This document shows, in pieces, positions 9,750 through 17,611 of a DNA stretch of 64,000 nt; position 1 is the stretch's first letter; the number at the start of each line of letters is the position of its first letter. The position numbers and the translations under genes were made by a program. Source of the stretch: Nocardioides dokdonensis FR1436 (GTDB lineage: Bacteria > Actinomycetota > Actinomycetes > Propionibacteriales > Nocardioidaceae); contig NZ_CP015079.1 in NCBI RefSeq assembly GCF_001653335.1, positions 4,030,001-4,094,000 of the forward strand. Reading direction: 5' to 3'. The notes under the pieces are model-generated. The model saw nothing but the letters and a program-made list of their open reading frames with translations, ran no database searches and was not told where the DNA came from.

Positions 9750-11246
9750 ATGAGCGACAACGGTCTCCCCGCGGGCCCCCCTGGCGGCCCCCGCATCCTC
9801 GTCGTCGGTGCCGGCTTCGGCGGCCTCGGCGTCGTGCGCGCCCTGCACGAGCAGGGCCTCACCGACATCACGGTGCTCGAGCGTGCCGGCGAGGCCGGCG
9901 GGGTGTGGCGCGACAACACCTACCCCGGCGCCGCCTGCGACGTGCCCTCGCCGCTGTACTCCTGGTCGTGGGCGCCGAACCCGGAGTGGGGCCGCCGCTA
10001 CTCCCCCCAGCCCGAGATCCTCGCCTACCTGCAGCGCACCGCCGCCGAGCACGGCCTGCTCGACGGGCTGGTCACCGGCACGACGGTGACCGGTGCGCGC
10101 CACGAGGACGGCGCCTGGCGGGTCTCGACCGAGGTGGGCGGCGCGCCGGGGCCGACGTACGACGCCGACGTGCTGGTGCTGGCCACCGGGCAGCTCTCGG
10201 AGCCGGTCGTGCCGGACCTGCCGGGTCGCGACGACTTCGCGGGTCCGGCCTTCCACTCCGCGCAGTGGCGCCACGACGTCGACCTGCGCGGCCGGCGGGT
10301 GGCCGTCCTGGGCACCGGGGCGAGCGCGATCCAGTTCGTGCCCGGCATCGCCGACGACGCCGCGGAGATCACGATCTTCCAGCGCTCCGCTCCCTACGTG
10401 GTGCCCAAGCCCGACCAGGGCTACGCCCCCCGCCACCACGCCCTCTTCCGCCGGGTGCCGGGCCTCCTCGCCGCGGAGCGCCGGTCCTGGTTCTGGGTGA
10501 CCGAGCAGCTCAACGCCGCCCTCGCCGGGGAGAGCCGGGTGTCCGGTCCCCTCATCAGGGCGCTCGAGGGCGCGTGGCGGGCGCACCTGCGCCTGCGGGT
10601 GCGCGACCCGCAGCTGCGCGCCCGGCTGGTGCCCGACTACCCGCTGGGCTGCAAGCGGCTGCTGTTCTCCAACGACTGGTACCCCACGCTCGACCGCCCG
10701 CACGTGGACGTGGTCGCCGAGGCCGTCACCGGCGTCGAGGCCGCCGGGGTGCGGACCGCGGACGGACACCTGCACGAGGTGGACGTGCTCGTCTGGGGCA
10801 CCGGCTTCGCGGCCACCGACTTCCTGCGCGGCCTCGACGTGGTCGCACCCGACGGGCAGCACCTGGCCGACGTGTGGACCGGTGGCGCCCGCGCGCACCT
10901 GGGGATGGGCGTGCCCGGCTTCCCCAACCTGTTCAGCATCTACGGGCCCAACACCAACCTCGGCGGCAGCTCCATCATCGCGATGATGGAGGCCCAGGCG
11001 GGGTACGTCGCGCAGGTCGCCCGGCGTCTGGCCGACGGCGGTGCGCGGGCCGTGGCGCCACGGGCCGAGGTGTGGGAGGCCTACGACCGCGAGATGCAGT
11101 CACGGCTCTCCACGAGCGTGTGGGCGGGCTGCACCAGCTGGTACACCGACGGCGCCCGGATCACCACCAACTGGCCCGGCCTGGTCGCCGAGTACCAGCG
11201 CCGCACCGCCGAGGTCGACTGGTCGGAGCTCGAGGAGGTCTGCTGA
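9750..11246 (+). CDS. FAD/NADPH-dependent monooxygenase, Baeyer-Villiger type
   Basis: Class B flavoprotein monooxygenase, 498 aa. The FAD-binding GAGFGG is at 20-25, and the Baeyer-Villiger fingerprint FxGxxxHxxxW is present as FAGPAFHSAQW near 163-173. The NADPH-binding GTGASA follows at about 189-194. GGVWRDNTYPGAACDVPS is the typical second conserved stretch. Such enzymes insert oxygen next to a ketone to give an ester or lactone; the substrate here is unknown. The start at 9750 is set by the -10 box 7 bases upstream and gives normal family length. The neighbouring AraC-type regulator suggests a catabolic, substrate-induced gene. Confidence 0.9.
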   Translation: MSDNGLPAGPPGGPRILVVGAGFGGLGVVRALHEQGLTDITVLERAGEAGGVWRDNTYPGAACDVPSPLYSWSWAPNPEWGRRYSPQPEILAYLQRTAAEHGLLDGLVTGTTVTGARHEDGAWRVSTEVGGAPGPTYDADVLVLATGQLSEPVVPDLPGRDDFAGPAFHSAQWRHDVDLRGRRVAVLGTGASAIQFVPGIADDAAEITIFQRSAPYVVPKPDQGYAPRHHALFRRVPGLLAAERRSWFWVTEQLNAALAGESRVSGPLIRALEGAWRAHLRLRVRDPQLRARLVPDYPLGCKRLLFSNDWYPTLDRPHVDVVAEAVTGVEAAGVRTADGHLHEVDVLVWGTGFAATDFLRGLDVVAPDGQHLADVWTGGARAHLGMGVPGFPNLFSIYGPNTNLGGSSIIAMMEAQAGYVAQVARRLADGGARAVAPRAEVWEAYDREMQSRLSTSVWAGCTSWYTDGARITTNWPGLVAEYQRRTAEVDWSELEEVC

Positions 11247-11267
11247 GCCGTCGCCCGCGCCCCTTGG

Positions 11268-11273
11268 TACGGT
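11268..11273 (+). promoter_or_regulatory. -10 box upstream of the cobG riboswitch
   Basis: TACGGT sits just before the first predicted helix of the cobalamin riboswitch, at a distance that puts the transcript start near 11281. Confidence 0.45.
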
Positions 11274-11274
11274 C

Positions 11275-11455
11275 CCCCTGCCAGTCACGTCCTCCTCCGG
11301 GAGGACCAGGGAACCCGGTGCGACTCCGGGACTGACGCGCAGCGGTGTGGGTGACGGGCGGGACACGTCGTGCGCGTGCGCACGGCAACCACTGGGCCCC
11401 GGCCCGGGAAGGCGTCCTGGCCCGGTCGACCCCGAGTCCGAAGACCTGCTGGCCC
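11275..11455 (+). promoter_or_regulatory. cobalamin riboswitch upstream of cobG-cobH-cobIJ
   Basis: The AdoCbl aptamer hallmarks appear in order: CAGGGAACCCGGTGCGACTC (conserved GGGAA...GGTG...TCC), then GGACTGACGCGCAGCGGT, a peripheral stem, and CCGAGTCCGAAGACCTGC near the 3' end. Outer helix arms are near 11280 and 11448-11453. The 70 bases from the aptamer to the cobG start include CGAGGTC and GGCCTCG, which could pair and hold the AAGGAGC ribosome site, so control of translation is likely. Confidence 0.9.
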
Positions 11456-11526
11456 TCACGGCACCCGCCGCGAGGTCATCCACGGGCTTCGCGCACGAGC
11501 CCCGGCCTCGAAGGAGCTCTGCCTCG

Positions 11527-12399
11527 GTGTCCGCCGCATCCGTTCGCACCCGTCCCGACCGCTGTCCCGGCGTGACGCGTCCCTGGCCCGCCGACGACGG
11601 CGCCCTGGTGCGCCTGCGCCTCATCGGCGGCCGGATCTCGCCCACCCGGCTGCGCGCCCTGAGCCGCGTCGCCGTGACCCACGGGGACGGCGACCTGCAC
11701 CTCACCGGGCGCGCGAACCTGCAGCTGCGCGCGCTGCCGTCGTACGACGACGACGGGTCGGGCCTCGTCGCGCTGGCACCCGAGGTGGTCGCGGCGATCG
11801 TGGCGACCGGGCTGCTGCCGGCGCCCTCGCACGACCTGGTGCGCAACGTGGTGGTCTCCCCGCAGACCGGCCTGGCCGGCGGTCGCGCCGACCTCCGCCC
11901 GGTGGCCGACGGGCTGGACGCGCTGCTGTGCGCCGACCCGGCGCTGGCCGCGCTGCCGGGTCGGTTCCTGTTCGTCCTCGACGACGGTCGCGGCGACGTC
12001 GCCGGCCGCGGCTGCGACCTCGGGCTGGTGGCGCTGGACGCGCGGACCGCGCAGCTGCGGGTGGGCTCCGGCTGGGGTGACGTCGTGCCGCTCGAGGAGG
12101 CGCCGTCGCGCCTGGTCGCCCTGGCCCGCGACTTCCTCGCCGCGCGCGGCACCGAGGCCGACGCCGCCTGGCACGTCACCGAGCTGCCCGACCCGCTGGT
12201 CGCACCCGCCCCGCCGGACGAGCGGGCGCTGGTGCGGAGCCCCCCGCCGGCGTACGGAGCGGTGGCCGGCGGGTGGCACCACGAGGCGGTCAACGGTGTG
12301 CTGACGGCAGGCGACGTCGAGGCCCTTGCCGAGCGCGCGGGCGACGTCCTCGTGGTCACGCCGTGGCGCGGCGTCCTGGTGCCGGAGGTGGCCCGATGA
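11527..12399 (+). CDS. cobG: CobG-like precorrin-3B synthase (short form)
   Basis: In the aerobic pathway CobG oxidises precorrin-3A to precorrin-3B. This 290-aa product begins at a GTG (11527) preceded by AAGGAGC. The N-terminal nitrite/sulfite reductase ferredoxin-like half-domain is clear (CPGVTRPWPADDGALVRLRL to LHLTGRANLQLRAL), and RNVVVSPQTG matches the start of the siroheme-type domain. The chain is shorter than usual for CobG and has only three cysteines (CPG, LLCAD, RGCDLG). I do not see the C-x5-C...C-x3-C pattern of a [4Fe-4S] cluster. Position first in a riboswitch-led operon with cobH and cobIJ supports the role. A diverged ferredoxin-like helper is an alternative. The stop overlaps cobH as ATGA. 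Confidence 0.72.
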   Translation: MSAASVRTRPDRCPGVTRPWPADDGALVRLRLIGGRISPTRLRALSRVAVTHGDGDLHLTGRANLQLRALPSYDDDGSGLVALAPEVVAAIVATGLLPAPSHDLVRNVVVSPQTGLAGGRADLRPVADGLDALLCADPALAALPGRFLFVLDDGRGDVAGRGCDLGLVALDARTAQLRVGSGWGDVVPLEEAPSRLVALARDFLAARGTEADAAWHVTELPDPLVAPAPPDERALVRSPPPAYGAVAGGWHHEAVNGVLTAGDVEALAERAGDVLVVTPWRGVLVPEVAR

Positions 12400-13073
12400 G
12401 CGCCCGCACGGAGGCGCTGCGCCCGCCGGCGCGGCGCTACGACTACGTCGCCGACGGCCCGGCGATCTACGTCGACTCCTTCGCCACGATCCGTCGCGAG
12501 GCCGACCTGTCGCTGGTGCCCGCCGACGCCGAGAAGCTGGCGGTGCGGATGGTGCACGGCAGCGGCCAGGTCGACCTGGTGCCGGACCTGGTGATCCACC
12601 CGCGCCTGGTCGTCGCGGCCCGGACCGCGCTGGCCTCCGGGGCGCCGGTGCTGTGCGACGCGCGGATGGTGGCCATGGGCGTCACCGCGAGCCGGCTGCC
12701 GGCCGGCAACGAGGTGCTGTGCCACCTCACCGACCCCGAGGTGCCCGAGCTGGCCCGCCGCTGGCGCACCACCCGCACCGCGGCCGCGGTGTCGCTGTGG
12801 GAGCCGCGGCTCGAGGGTGCGGTCGTGGCGATCGGCAACGCGCCGACCGCGCTGTTCCACCTGCTCGAGACGATCCTCGCCGGCGGGCCGCGCCCGGCGG
12901 CGGTGATCGGGTGCCCGGTCGGCTTCATCGGGGCCCGGGAGTCGAAGGAGGCGCTGGCCTCGTTCGGCACCGACCACGGCATCGACCTGCCGTTCGTGAC
13001 CGTCCGCGGTCGCCGCGGCGGCTCGGCGATGGCCTCCTCGGCCGTCAACGCGCTGGCCCAGGAGCAGGAGTGA
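12396..13073 (+). CDS. cobH: precorrin-8X methylmutase
   Basis: CobH moves a methyl group from C11 to C12 of precorrin-8X to give hydrogenobyrinic acid. The 225-aa chain has the family pattern RYDYVADGPAIYVDSF, RMVHGSGQVD with His54 in the position of the catalytic histidine, LCDARMVAMGVTASRL, and the C-terminal GCPVGFIGARESKEAL. The ATG at 12396 overlaps the cobG stop, and its own stop overlaps the GTG of cobIJ, so all three genes are coupled. Confidence 0.95.
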   Translation: MSARTEALRPPARRYDYVADGPAIYVDSFATIRREADLSLVPADAEKLAVRMVHGSGQVDLVPDLVIHPRLVVAARTALASGAPVLCDARMVAMGVTASRLPAGNEVLCHLTDPEVPELARRWRTTRTAAAVSLWEPRLEGAVVAIGNAPTALFHLLETILAGGPRPAAVIGCPVGFIGARESKEALASFGTDHGIDLPFVTVRGRRGGSAMASSAVNALAQEQE

Positions 13074-14665
13074 GCACGCGGGGCACCGGCCGGTTGTACG
13101 GCGTCGGCCTGGGGCCCGGCGACCCCGAGCTGGTGACGCTCAAGGCGGCCCGGCTGATCGGCGCCGCCGACGTCGTGGCCTACCACGCGGGGGTCGGCAA
13201 GCAGTCGAACGCGAGGCGCATCGCCGCCGATCTGATCCCGGCGGGCGTCGTCGAGGAGGAGCTGCGCTACCCCGTCACGACCGGCACCACGGCGCACCCG
13301 CGCGGGTATGCCGGCGCGATGGCCGACTTCTACGCCGAGTGCGGCGAGCGGCTGGCCGCACACCTGGAGGCCGGACGCGACGTGGTGGTGCTCGCCGAGG
13401 GCGACCCGTTGTTCTACGGGTCCTTCATGTACCTCCACGACCAGCTCGCGGAGCGCTTCGAGACCGAGATCGTGCCGGGGGTGCCGGCATTCGCCGCGGC
13501 CACCGCCGCCACGGCCACGCCGTTGGTGCGCCAGACCGACGTGCTCACGGTCCTGCCCGGCACGCTGCCGCGGCCCGAGCTGGCGCGCCGGCTGGCCGAC
13601 ACCGACGCCGCGGTGATCATGAAGCTCGGCCGCACGTTCCCCGCCGTGCGCGAGGCCCTCGCCGAGGCCGGGCGCCTCGACCACGCGCTGTACGTCGAGC
13701 GCGCGGCCATGCCCGAGCAGCGCTGGCTGCCCGTCGCCGACGTCGACCCTGCGACCGTGCCGTACTTCTCGCTGATCGTGGTGCCGGGTGACTCCCTCGC
13801 AGGCTCCGGGCGGCGGGCTCCGCGGGCTGACCGGGGTGCCGTTGGTGACCAAACGGCACCGATCCAGGCCTCAGACATGTCGTTGGTGACCAAACGGCAC
13901 CCAGCCGCCGAGCTCCTGGTGGTCGGGCTGGGGCCCGGGCCGGAGCGCTGGCTGACGCCCGAGGTCAGCGAGGCCCTGGCCGGCGTCGACCACGTGGTCG
14001 GCTACGCGCCGTACGTCGCCCGGGTGCCGCAGCGGGCCGGCCTGACACGGCACGCCTCGGGGAACACCGTCGAGGTCGACCGGGCGCGGTTGGCGCTGCA
14101 GCTCGCCCAGCGCGGGGAGCGGGTCGCCATCGTGTCCGGCGGCGACGCGGGGGTCTTCGGGATGGCCTCGGCGGTCTTCGAGGCGGTCGACGCCGACCCG
14201 GCGTTTGGCGACGTGCCGGTCAGGGTGCTGCCCGGCGTCTCGGCGGTGCAGGCGGTGGCCGCCCGCGCCGGGGCGCCGGTGGGCGCCGACTTCGCGGTGA
14301 TGAGTCTCTCCGACCGGCTCAAGCCCTGGCCGGTCGTCGAGAAGCGGCTGCGCGCGATCGCGGAGGCCGACCTGGTGCTCGCCGTCTACAACCCGGCCAG
14401 CCGCTCGCGCACCGAGCAGGTGGTGACGATGCAGAAGGTGCTCCTCGAGCACCGCTCCCCCGACACCGTCGTGGTCGTCGGGCGCGACGTGGGACGCGCC
14501 GAGGAGTCGCTGCTCGTGACCACCCTCGGCGCGCTCGACCCGGACACCATCGACATGAAGTGCCTGCTCATCATCGGCGCGAGCTCCACCCGCGTCGGTG
14601 CGGGCGGCGCCGTGTGGACGCCCCGGTACGTCCCGGTCCTGGAGCAGGCCACGCCTCGCCGCTAG
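13070..14665 (+). CDS. cobIJ: precorrin-2 C20-methyltransferase / precorrin-3B C17-methyltransferase fusion
   Basis: Two SAM-dependent tetrapyrrole methylases in one 531-aa chain. CobI (about 1-240) starts YGVGLGPGDPELVTLKA and holds LAEGDPLFYGS. CobJ (about 280-531) starts LLVVGLGPGPE and holds VSGGDAGVFGMAS and VYNPASRSRTEQV. CobI makes precorrin-3A; CobJ closes the contracted ring to give precorrin-4 after CobG. A GTG at 13070 overlaps the cobH stop. The linker (about 241-280) is low in family similarity and is partly encoded by two copies of a palindromic element. An ATG at 13877, 24 bases into this zone, could start CobJ separately, although no ribosome site is seen. CobI-CobJ fusions are known in actinobacteria. 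Confidence 0.95.
   Translation: MSTRGTGRLYGVGLGPGDPELVTLKAARLIGAADVVAYHAGVGKQSNARRIAADLIPAGVVEEELRYPVTTGTTAHPRGYAGAMADFYAECGERLAAHLEAGRDVVVLAEGDPLFYGSFMYLHDQLAERFETEIVPGVPAFAAATAATATPLVRQTDVLTVLPGTLPRPELARRLADTDAAVIMKLGRTFPAVREALAEAGRLDHALYVERAAMPEQRWLPVADVDPATVPYFSLIVVPGDSLAGSGRRAPRADRGAVGDQTAPIQASDMSLVTKRHPAAELLVVGLGPGPERWLTPEVSEALAGVDHVVGYAPYVARVPQRAGLTRHASGNTVEVDRARLALQLAQRGERVAIVSGGDAGVFGMASAVFEAVDADPAFGDVPVRVLPGVSAVQAVAARAGAPVGADFAVMSLSDRLKPWPVVEKRLRAIAEADLVLAVYNPASRSRTEQVVTMQKVLLEHRSPDTVVVVGRDVGRAEESLLVTTLGALDPDTIDMKCLLIIGASSTRVGAGGAVWTPRYVPVLEQATPRR
13835..13901 (+). repeat. two palindromic repeats in the cobIJ linker
   Basis: Copy 1 (13835-13860) has perfect 9-bp arms GGTGCCGTT and AACGGCACC around GGTGACCA. 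Copy 2 (about 13879-13901) repeats 21 bases of it exactly (13881-13901) but its left arm has a change. The copies are 41 bp apart, so they are read in different frames and give unrelated peptides. This looks like an intergenic-type repeat caught inside a coding sequence. Confidence 0.7.
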
Positions 14666-14688
14666 TGCGTGTCCATCGACTCGGAGGC

Positions 14689-15342
14689 TCAGCCGAACAG
14701 AGGGAGTCGCTCAGCCGCTGGCCCGAAGGCGTGCGCCTCCGCGTCCGTGAGTTGCTCGCGTCCAGTGCCGACCAGTGCGTAACGAGTGCTGTCGGCCATG
14801 GGAGCGACCTGGCCGAGCAACCCATCGAGGACCCGCCGCGTCTCCTCGAGCCCGGGCTCGGACGGCTCGCCGAGGCGCAGGTCGAGCTGGTGCACGGTGG
14901 CTTCGACGGCGAGCGTGCGACAGAGACCGTCCACGGTGATGACGTGGCCCTGGGTGATGACGAGGGCGTCCGCGTCCTTCTCCCGAGCCGCAGCCAGCAC
15001 GGCGCCGGCCGTCTCCAGGTAGGCGGTGGCGATCGGCGCCACGCTGGTCCAGGCGCTGGCCATGATCCTGGTGCCGCGGAGCCCGGCCTCGGCGTCCGAT
15101 GTGCCCGGCTGCCACGCCTTCCAGTACGAGACAGCATCGACGTCGACCGGCCCGCTCGCTGGCGTGTGCAGCGCGACGACGGCTCGCTGGGCGTCGCTCA
15201 GCAGATGGTGGACGAGGTCGCGGACCGTCCAACCCGCGCACCTCGTGCTCTGCCAACCGAGGTCGTCGTTCAGCGTTGCGACGACGCCGAGCAGAGCCTC
15301 GTACGACGCGTCGAGCACCGACAACCCACTCATCGCAGTCAT
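14689..15342 (-). CDS. DinB-like maleylpyruvate isomerase family protein (TIGR03083 type)
   Basis: 217-aa protein of the DinB/MDMPI-like four-helix family; many actinobacterial members are mycothiol-dependent or of unknown role. The typical N-terminal pattern LSVLDASYEALLGVVATLND...RCAGWTVRDLVHHLLSD is clear, and the conserved histidines HHLLSD and VHQLDLRLG could bind a metal. The longest reading frame reaches 15498, but that stretch overlaps the HNH gene and is unlike the family, so the ATG at 15342 is used (15333 is equally possible). It lies 31 bases downstream of the DUF222-HNH gene on the same strand and may be cotranscribed. It interrupts the cob locus. Confidence 0.75.
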   Translation of the reverse strand: MTAMSGLSVLDASYEALLGVVATLNDDLGWQSTRCAGWTVRDLVHHLLSDAQRAVVALHTPASGPVDVDAVSYWKAWQPGTSDAEAGLRGTRIMASAWTSVAPIATAYLETAGAVLAAAREKDADALVITQGHVITVDGLCRTLAVEATVHQLDLRLGEPSEPGLEETRRVLDGLLGQVAPMADSTRYALVGTGREQLTDAEAHAFGPAAERLPLFG

Positions 15343-15373
15343 GCTGCCACGGTCCGGCACGGGCGGGAGTCGA

Positions 15374-16705
15374 TCAGGCCGCGGGCGTGTAGTCGTCGAG
15401 CACGACCTGCAGGCGTGGGCGGAGGATGTCGACCTGCGGTCGTGTTCGAACCGGGGTTGGTGTGACTGGTGGGTCGCCGGGCGGAAGAGCGGGCGCACGG
15501 GAGCGGACCTGGTGGCCGGTGGCGGTCGTCGTGGTGACGACGCCGTTCAGGGCGGTGGCGGTGAAGCCGGGGGCCTCCTTGGCCTGGTTGCAGGCCTCGC
15601 AGAGCCCCTGGCCGTTGCCGGCGCTGGTGGGTCCGTTGGCGTGGTCGGGTCGCACGTGGTCGTGGTGCCGGATCGGTGCGTCGCACCACGGGGTGCGGCA
15701 GCTCTGGTCGCGCAGGTCGATGAACAGCCCCAGCGCGGCGGGGAAGGTGCGGGAGCGGGAGTCCATCGCCACCAGGGCCCCGGTGCTGGTGGTGTACAGC
15801 CGCCGCAGCGTCGCGTGGGCCTGCTCGACCGCGGTGGCGACCAGCTCGCGCGCCAACCCGGCGGGCACCGGGCCGTGGTCGGCGATCCACCCCGGCTCGT
15901 GGCCGGCACCGAGCAGCGTCGCGTCGGAGACGGTCAGGTTCACCGCCACCGGGACCGCGGGCGGGCCGGTGACCGGCGACGGCTCGGCGTTTGTCGTGGT
16001 GATGAGGGAGGTGACCAGGGTGTCGGCCATGACTTGGCCGCGGCTGCGCCCATCTCCTTCGGCGCGGGCCTGGTCGGCGGCCCTCGTGAGCGCGGCGTAG
16101 GCCGAGACCCCTTGGGCGACCGGCAGCAACGCGGTCAACCAGGTCATCGTGTCCGGTGCCGGACGCAGCGACACGTACCGCTCACCCTCCGCCTTGCTAG
16201 AGCGCTTCAGGGCGGCGTGCGGGTCGAGCTCGTAGGCGCGGGCCCTCGCGGCAGCGACCAGCCTCTTGTCGCCCCACCCCTCGGTGGTGGCGACATCGGC
16301 CATCAGCTCGGCATCGACCTGACGACGGTGCTCCAGCGACAGGCAGGCGGTCTCCCGGGCGAGGAGGGTGGCGCGCCACTCGCTGCACCACCCCGCGCAC
16401 ATCGCAGCCAGGGTGTGCGGCATCTCGTTGACGAGGATCTTGGCCAGGCCGAGGTGTCGGGCGCCGCGGTTCGGTGACTCGCGCCGCGCCAGTCCGACCT
16501 GGGAGGCGACCCCGGCGCCCTGCCTGTCGGCCGGCAGTCCGGCCGCGGCGTGGCGGCGGCGTACGACCTCGTCGAGCCGGGCCGTCGCCTCGGCCTGCAA
16601 CGCCGACAGTCGGGACTTCTCCTCCTCGGCCGCCCGCAGCACCTCGACCAGCTCGACCTCAGTGAGGTCGGCCAGGTCGAGACCGGGGAACGGAGCGATT
16701 GCCAT
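15374..16705 (-). CDS. DUF222/HNH endonuclease (13E12-repeat family)
   Basis: 443-aa protein of the actinobacterial DUF222 plus HNH nuclease family, related to the mycobacterial REP13E12 proteins. The N-terminal DUF222 helical region spans about 10-330. The HNH motif is at about 340-390, with CRTPWCDAPIRHHDHV and NGQGLCEACNQAKE providing the metal and zinc residues. The C-terminus is Pro-rich. The promoter region has a perfect LexA box directly next to a TAAAGT -10 box 6 bases before the ATG, so it should be induced by DNA damage and read leaderless. These genes are often present in several copies; the cellular target is unknown. Confidence 0.9.
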   Translation of the reverse strand: MAIAPFPGLDLADLTEVELVEVLRAAEEEKSRLSALQAEATARLDEVVRRRHAAAGLPADRQGAGVASQVGLARRESPNRGARHLGLAKILVNEMPHTLAAMCAGWCSEWRATLLARETACLSLEHRRQVDAELMADVATTEGWGDKRLVAAARARAYELDPHAALKRSSKAEGERYVSLRPAPDTMTWLTALLPVAQGVSAYAALTRAADQARAEGDGRSRGQVMADTLVTSLITTTNAEPSPVTGPPAVPVAVNLTVSDATLLGAGHEPGWIADHGPVPAGLARELVATAVEQAHATLRRLYTTSTGALVAMDSRSRTFPAALGLFIDLRDQSCRTPWCDAPIRHHDHVRPDHANGPTSAGNGQGLCEACNQAKEAPGFTATALNGVVTTTTATGHQVRSRAPALPPGDPPVTPTPVRTRPQVDILRPRLQVVLDDYTPAA

Positions 16706-16711
16706 GACGAA

Positions 16712-16734
16712 ACTTTACTCGAACGCTTGTTCGA
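16712..16734 (-). promoter_or_regulatory. LexA (SOS) box and -10 of the HNH gene
   Basis: TCGAAC-GCTT-GTTCGA at 16719-16734 is an exact match to the actinobacterial/Gram-positive LexA consensus TCGAACnnnnGTTCGA. On the minus strand it is followed one base later by TAAAGT (16717-16712), 6 bases before the ATG at 16705. LexA bound here would cover the promoter spacer. Confidence 0.85.
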
Positions 16735-17004
16735 ACGCAAGGGTCCAGGTGTCGGAGAAGGAGCACTCAGCAGGGCTCCCCGCCTGTTCACCCGATCAGC
16801 CACTGCACGCCGTACCCATCCACCACCCCGCCGTCCCAGGCGCCTCAGGGCTGCGCCTGACGGTCGTCCATCAACTGCACGCTCGAGCTCTTGCAGGGAC
16901 CGCGAGCCGAGGTCGGCGCAGCGGAGGCCGACGAGCGGGAGGATGTCCACCGTCAGGCTCGGCCGCGATGCACAAACACGCTCATGCCGAGAGTCGTGCG
17001 CGCG
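16735..17004. other. intergenic stretch without recognised genes
   Basis: Part of a 900-base gap between the HNH gene and cobM. Short open frames occur here on both strands but none has family-like composition or a ribosome site, and I see no RNA gene or mobile element end. Confidence 0.5.
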
Positions 17005-17509
17005 AGTCAGCGGTGACCCAGCAACCATGTGCCGACCGCATCCGGTTACCGATGCACCGCCGACCTGGCCGGACGAGGGCCAGCGGTGAATCGGCAACCG
17101 AACGGGCAGTCAGAACGGTTGCTGAAGCACCGCCCGGAACTGCCGCAATCCGAGCGCGACTGCCGAGTTGCGCGAGCGGGTCAGCGGTAACCCAGCAACC
17201 GTGTGCAGCCCGCATCCGGTTGCTGATGCACCGCTGACCTGGCCGGACGGAGGCCAGCGGTGCAACGGCAACCGAAATGGCAGTCGGAACAGTTGCTGAC
17301 GCACCGTCCGACTCTGCCGCCCTCCGCTCGATCTGCGCCTGATGTGCGGACGATGCTGAAGCGCAGGTGCTCTCAAGACCCGTCCCACCGAAAGTCGCAC
17401 CAGGTCGGCGACGTCATCGGCGACCGCGAGCGCGGCGACCCTTCACGCTCGTACCTGATGACAGTCAGTCCGGTGTGACAGCCGGGAGGTTGCTGACGCA
17501 CCGCCGACC
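17005..17509. repeat. array of nine alternating inverted 22-bp repeats
   Basis: The plus-strand consensus is GGTTGCTGATGCACCGCTGA followed by CC. Plus-oriented copies lie at 17044, 17117, 17218, 17291 and 17488; minus-oriented copies at 17005, 17078, 17179 and 17252. The first eight alternate minus/plus at spacings of about 30-60 bases. The block 17005-17138 is repeated at 17179-17312 with about 174-base periodicity. Neighbouring copies are inverted, so the region can fold into several cruciforms or RNA hairpins. Copies differ at several bases, so the array is not a recent exact expansion. Confidence 0.8.
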
Positions 17510-17519
17510 CCGCCTCCGA

Positions 17520-17579
17520 CTCAAGAAGAAGAAGGTGTGGAGTCGCGGGTGAACCTGGTTCATCCGGAGCTCCACACTT
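17520..17579 (-). terminator. intrinsic-type terminator downstream of cobM
   Basis: On the minus strand, about 30 bases after the cobM stop, AAGTGTGGAG-type and CTCCACACCTT-type arms (17570-17579 and 17532-17542) enclose a second inner inverted repeat (GGTGAAC/GTTCATC on the plus strand). A pyrimidine tract of CTTCTTCTTCTT follows. Confidence 0.6.
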
Positions 17580-17611
17580 CCCCCACGCCCCCATGCGGGA
17601 TGCTCAACGGC

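Noticed and set aside
14689-16734. Genomic island or transposon carrying the DinB-like and HNH genes
   Set aside because: No transposase, integrase, target duplication or tRNA is found at the edges; base composition is close to the neighbours. Insertion into the cob locus is plausible but not shown.
16982-17400. Short minus-strand frames over the repeat array, giving repeated peptides with an HGCWVTAD core
   Set aside because: The peptides repeat only because the DNA repeats; no ribosome site, and alternating inverted copies argue for a non-coding element.
17005-17509. CRISPR array
   Set aside because: Copies alternate in orientation, vary in sequence, lack constant spacers, and there are no cas genes in the window.
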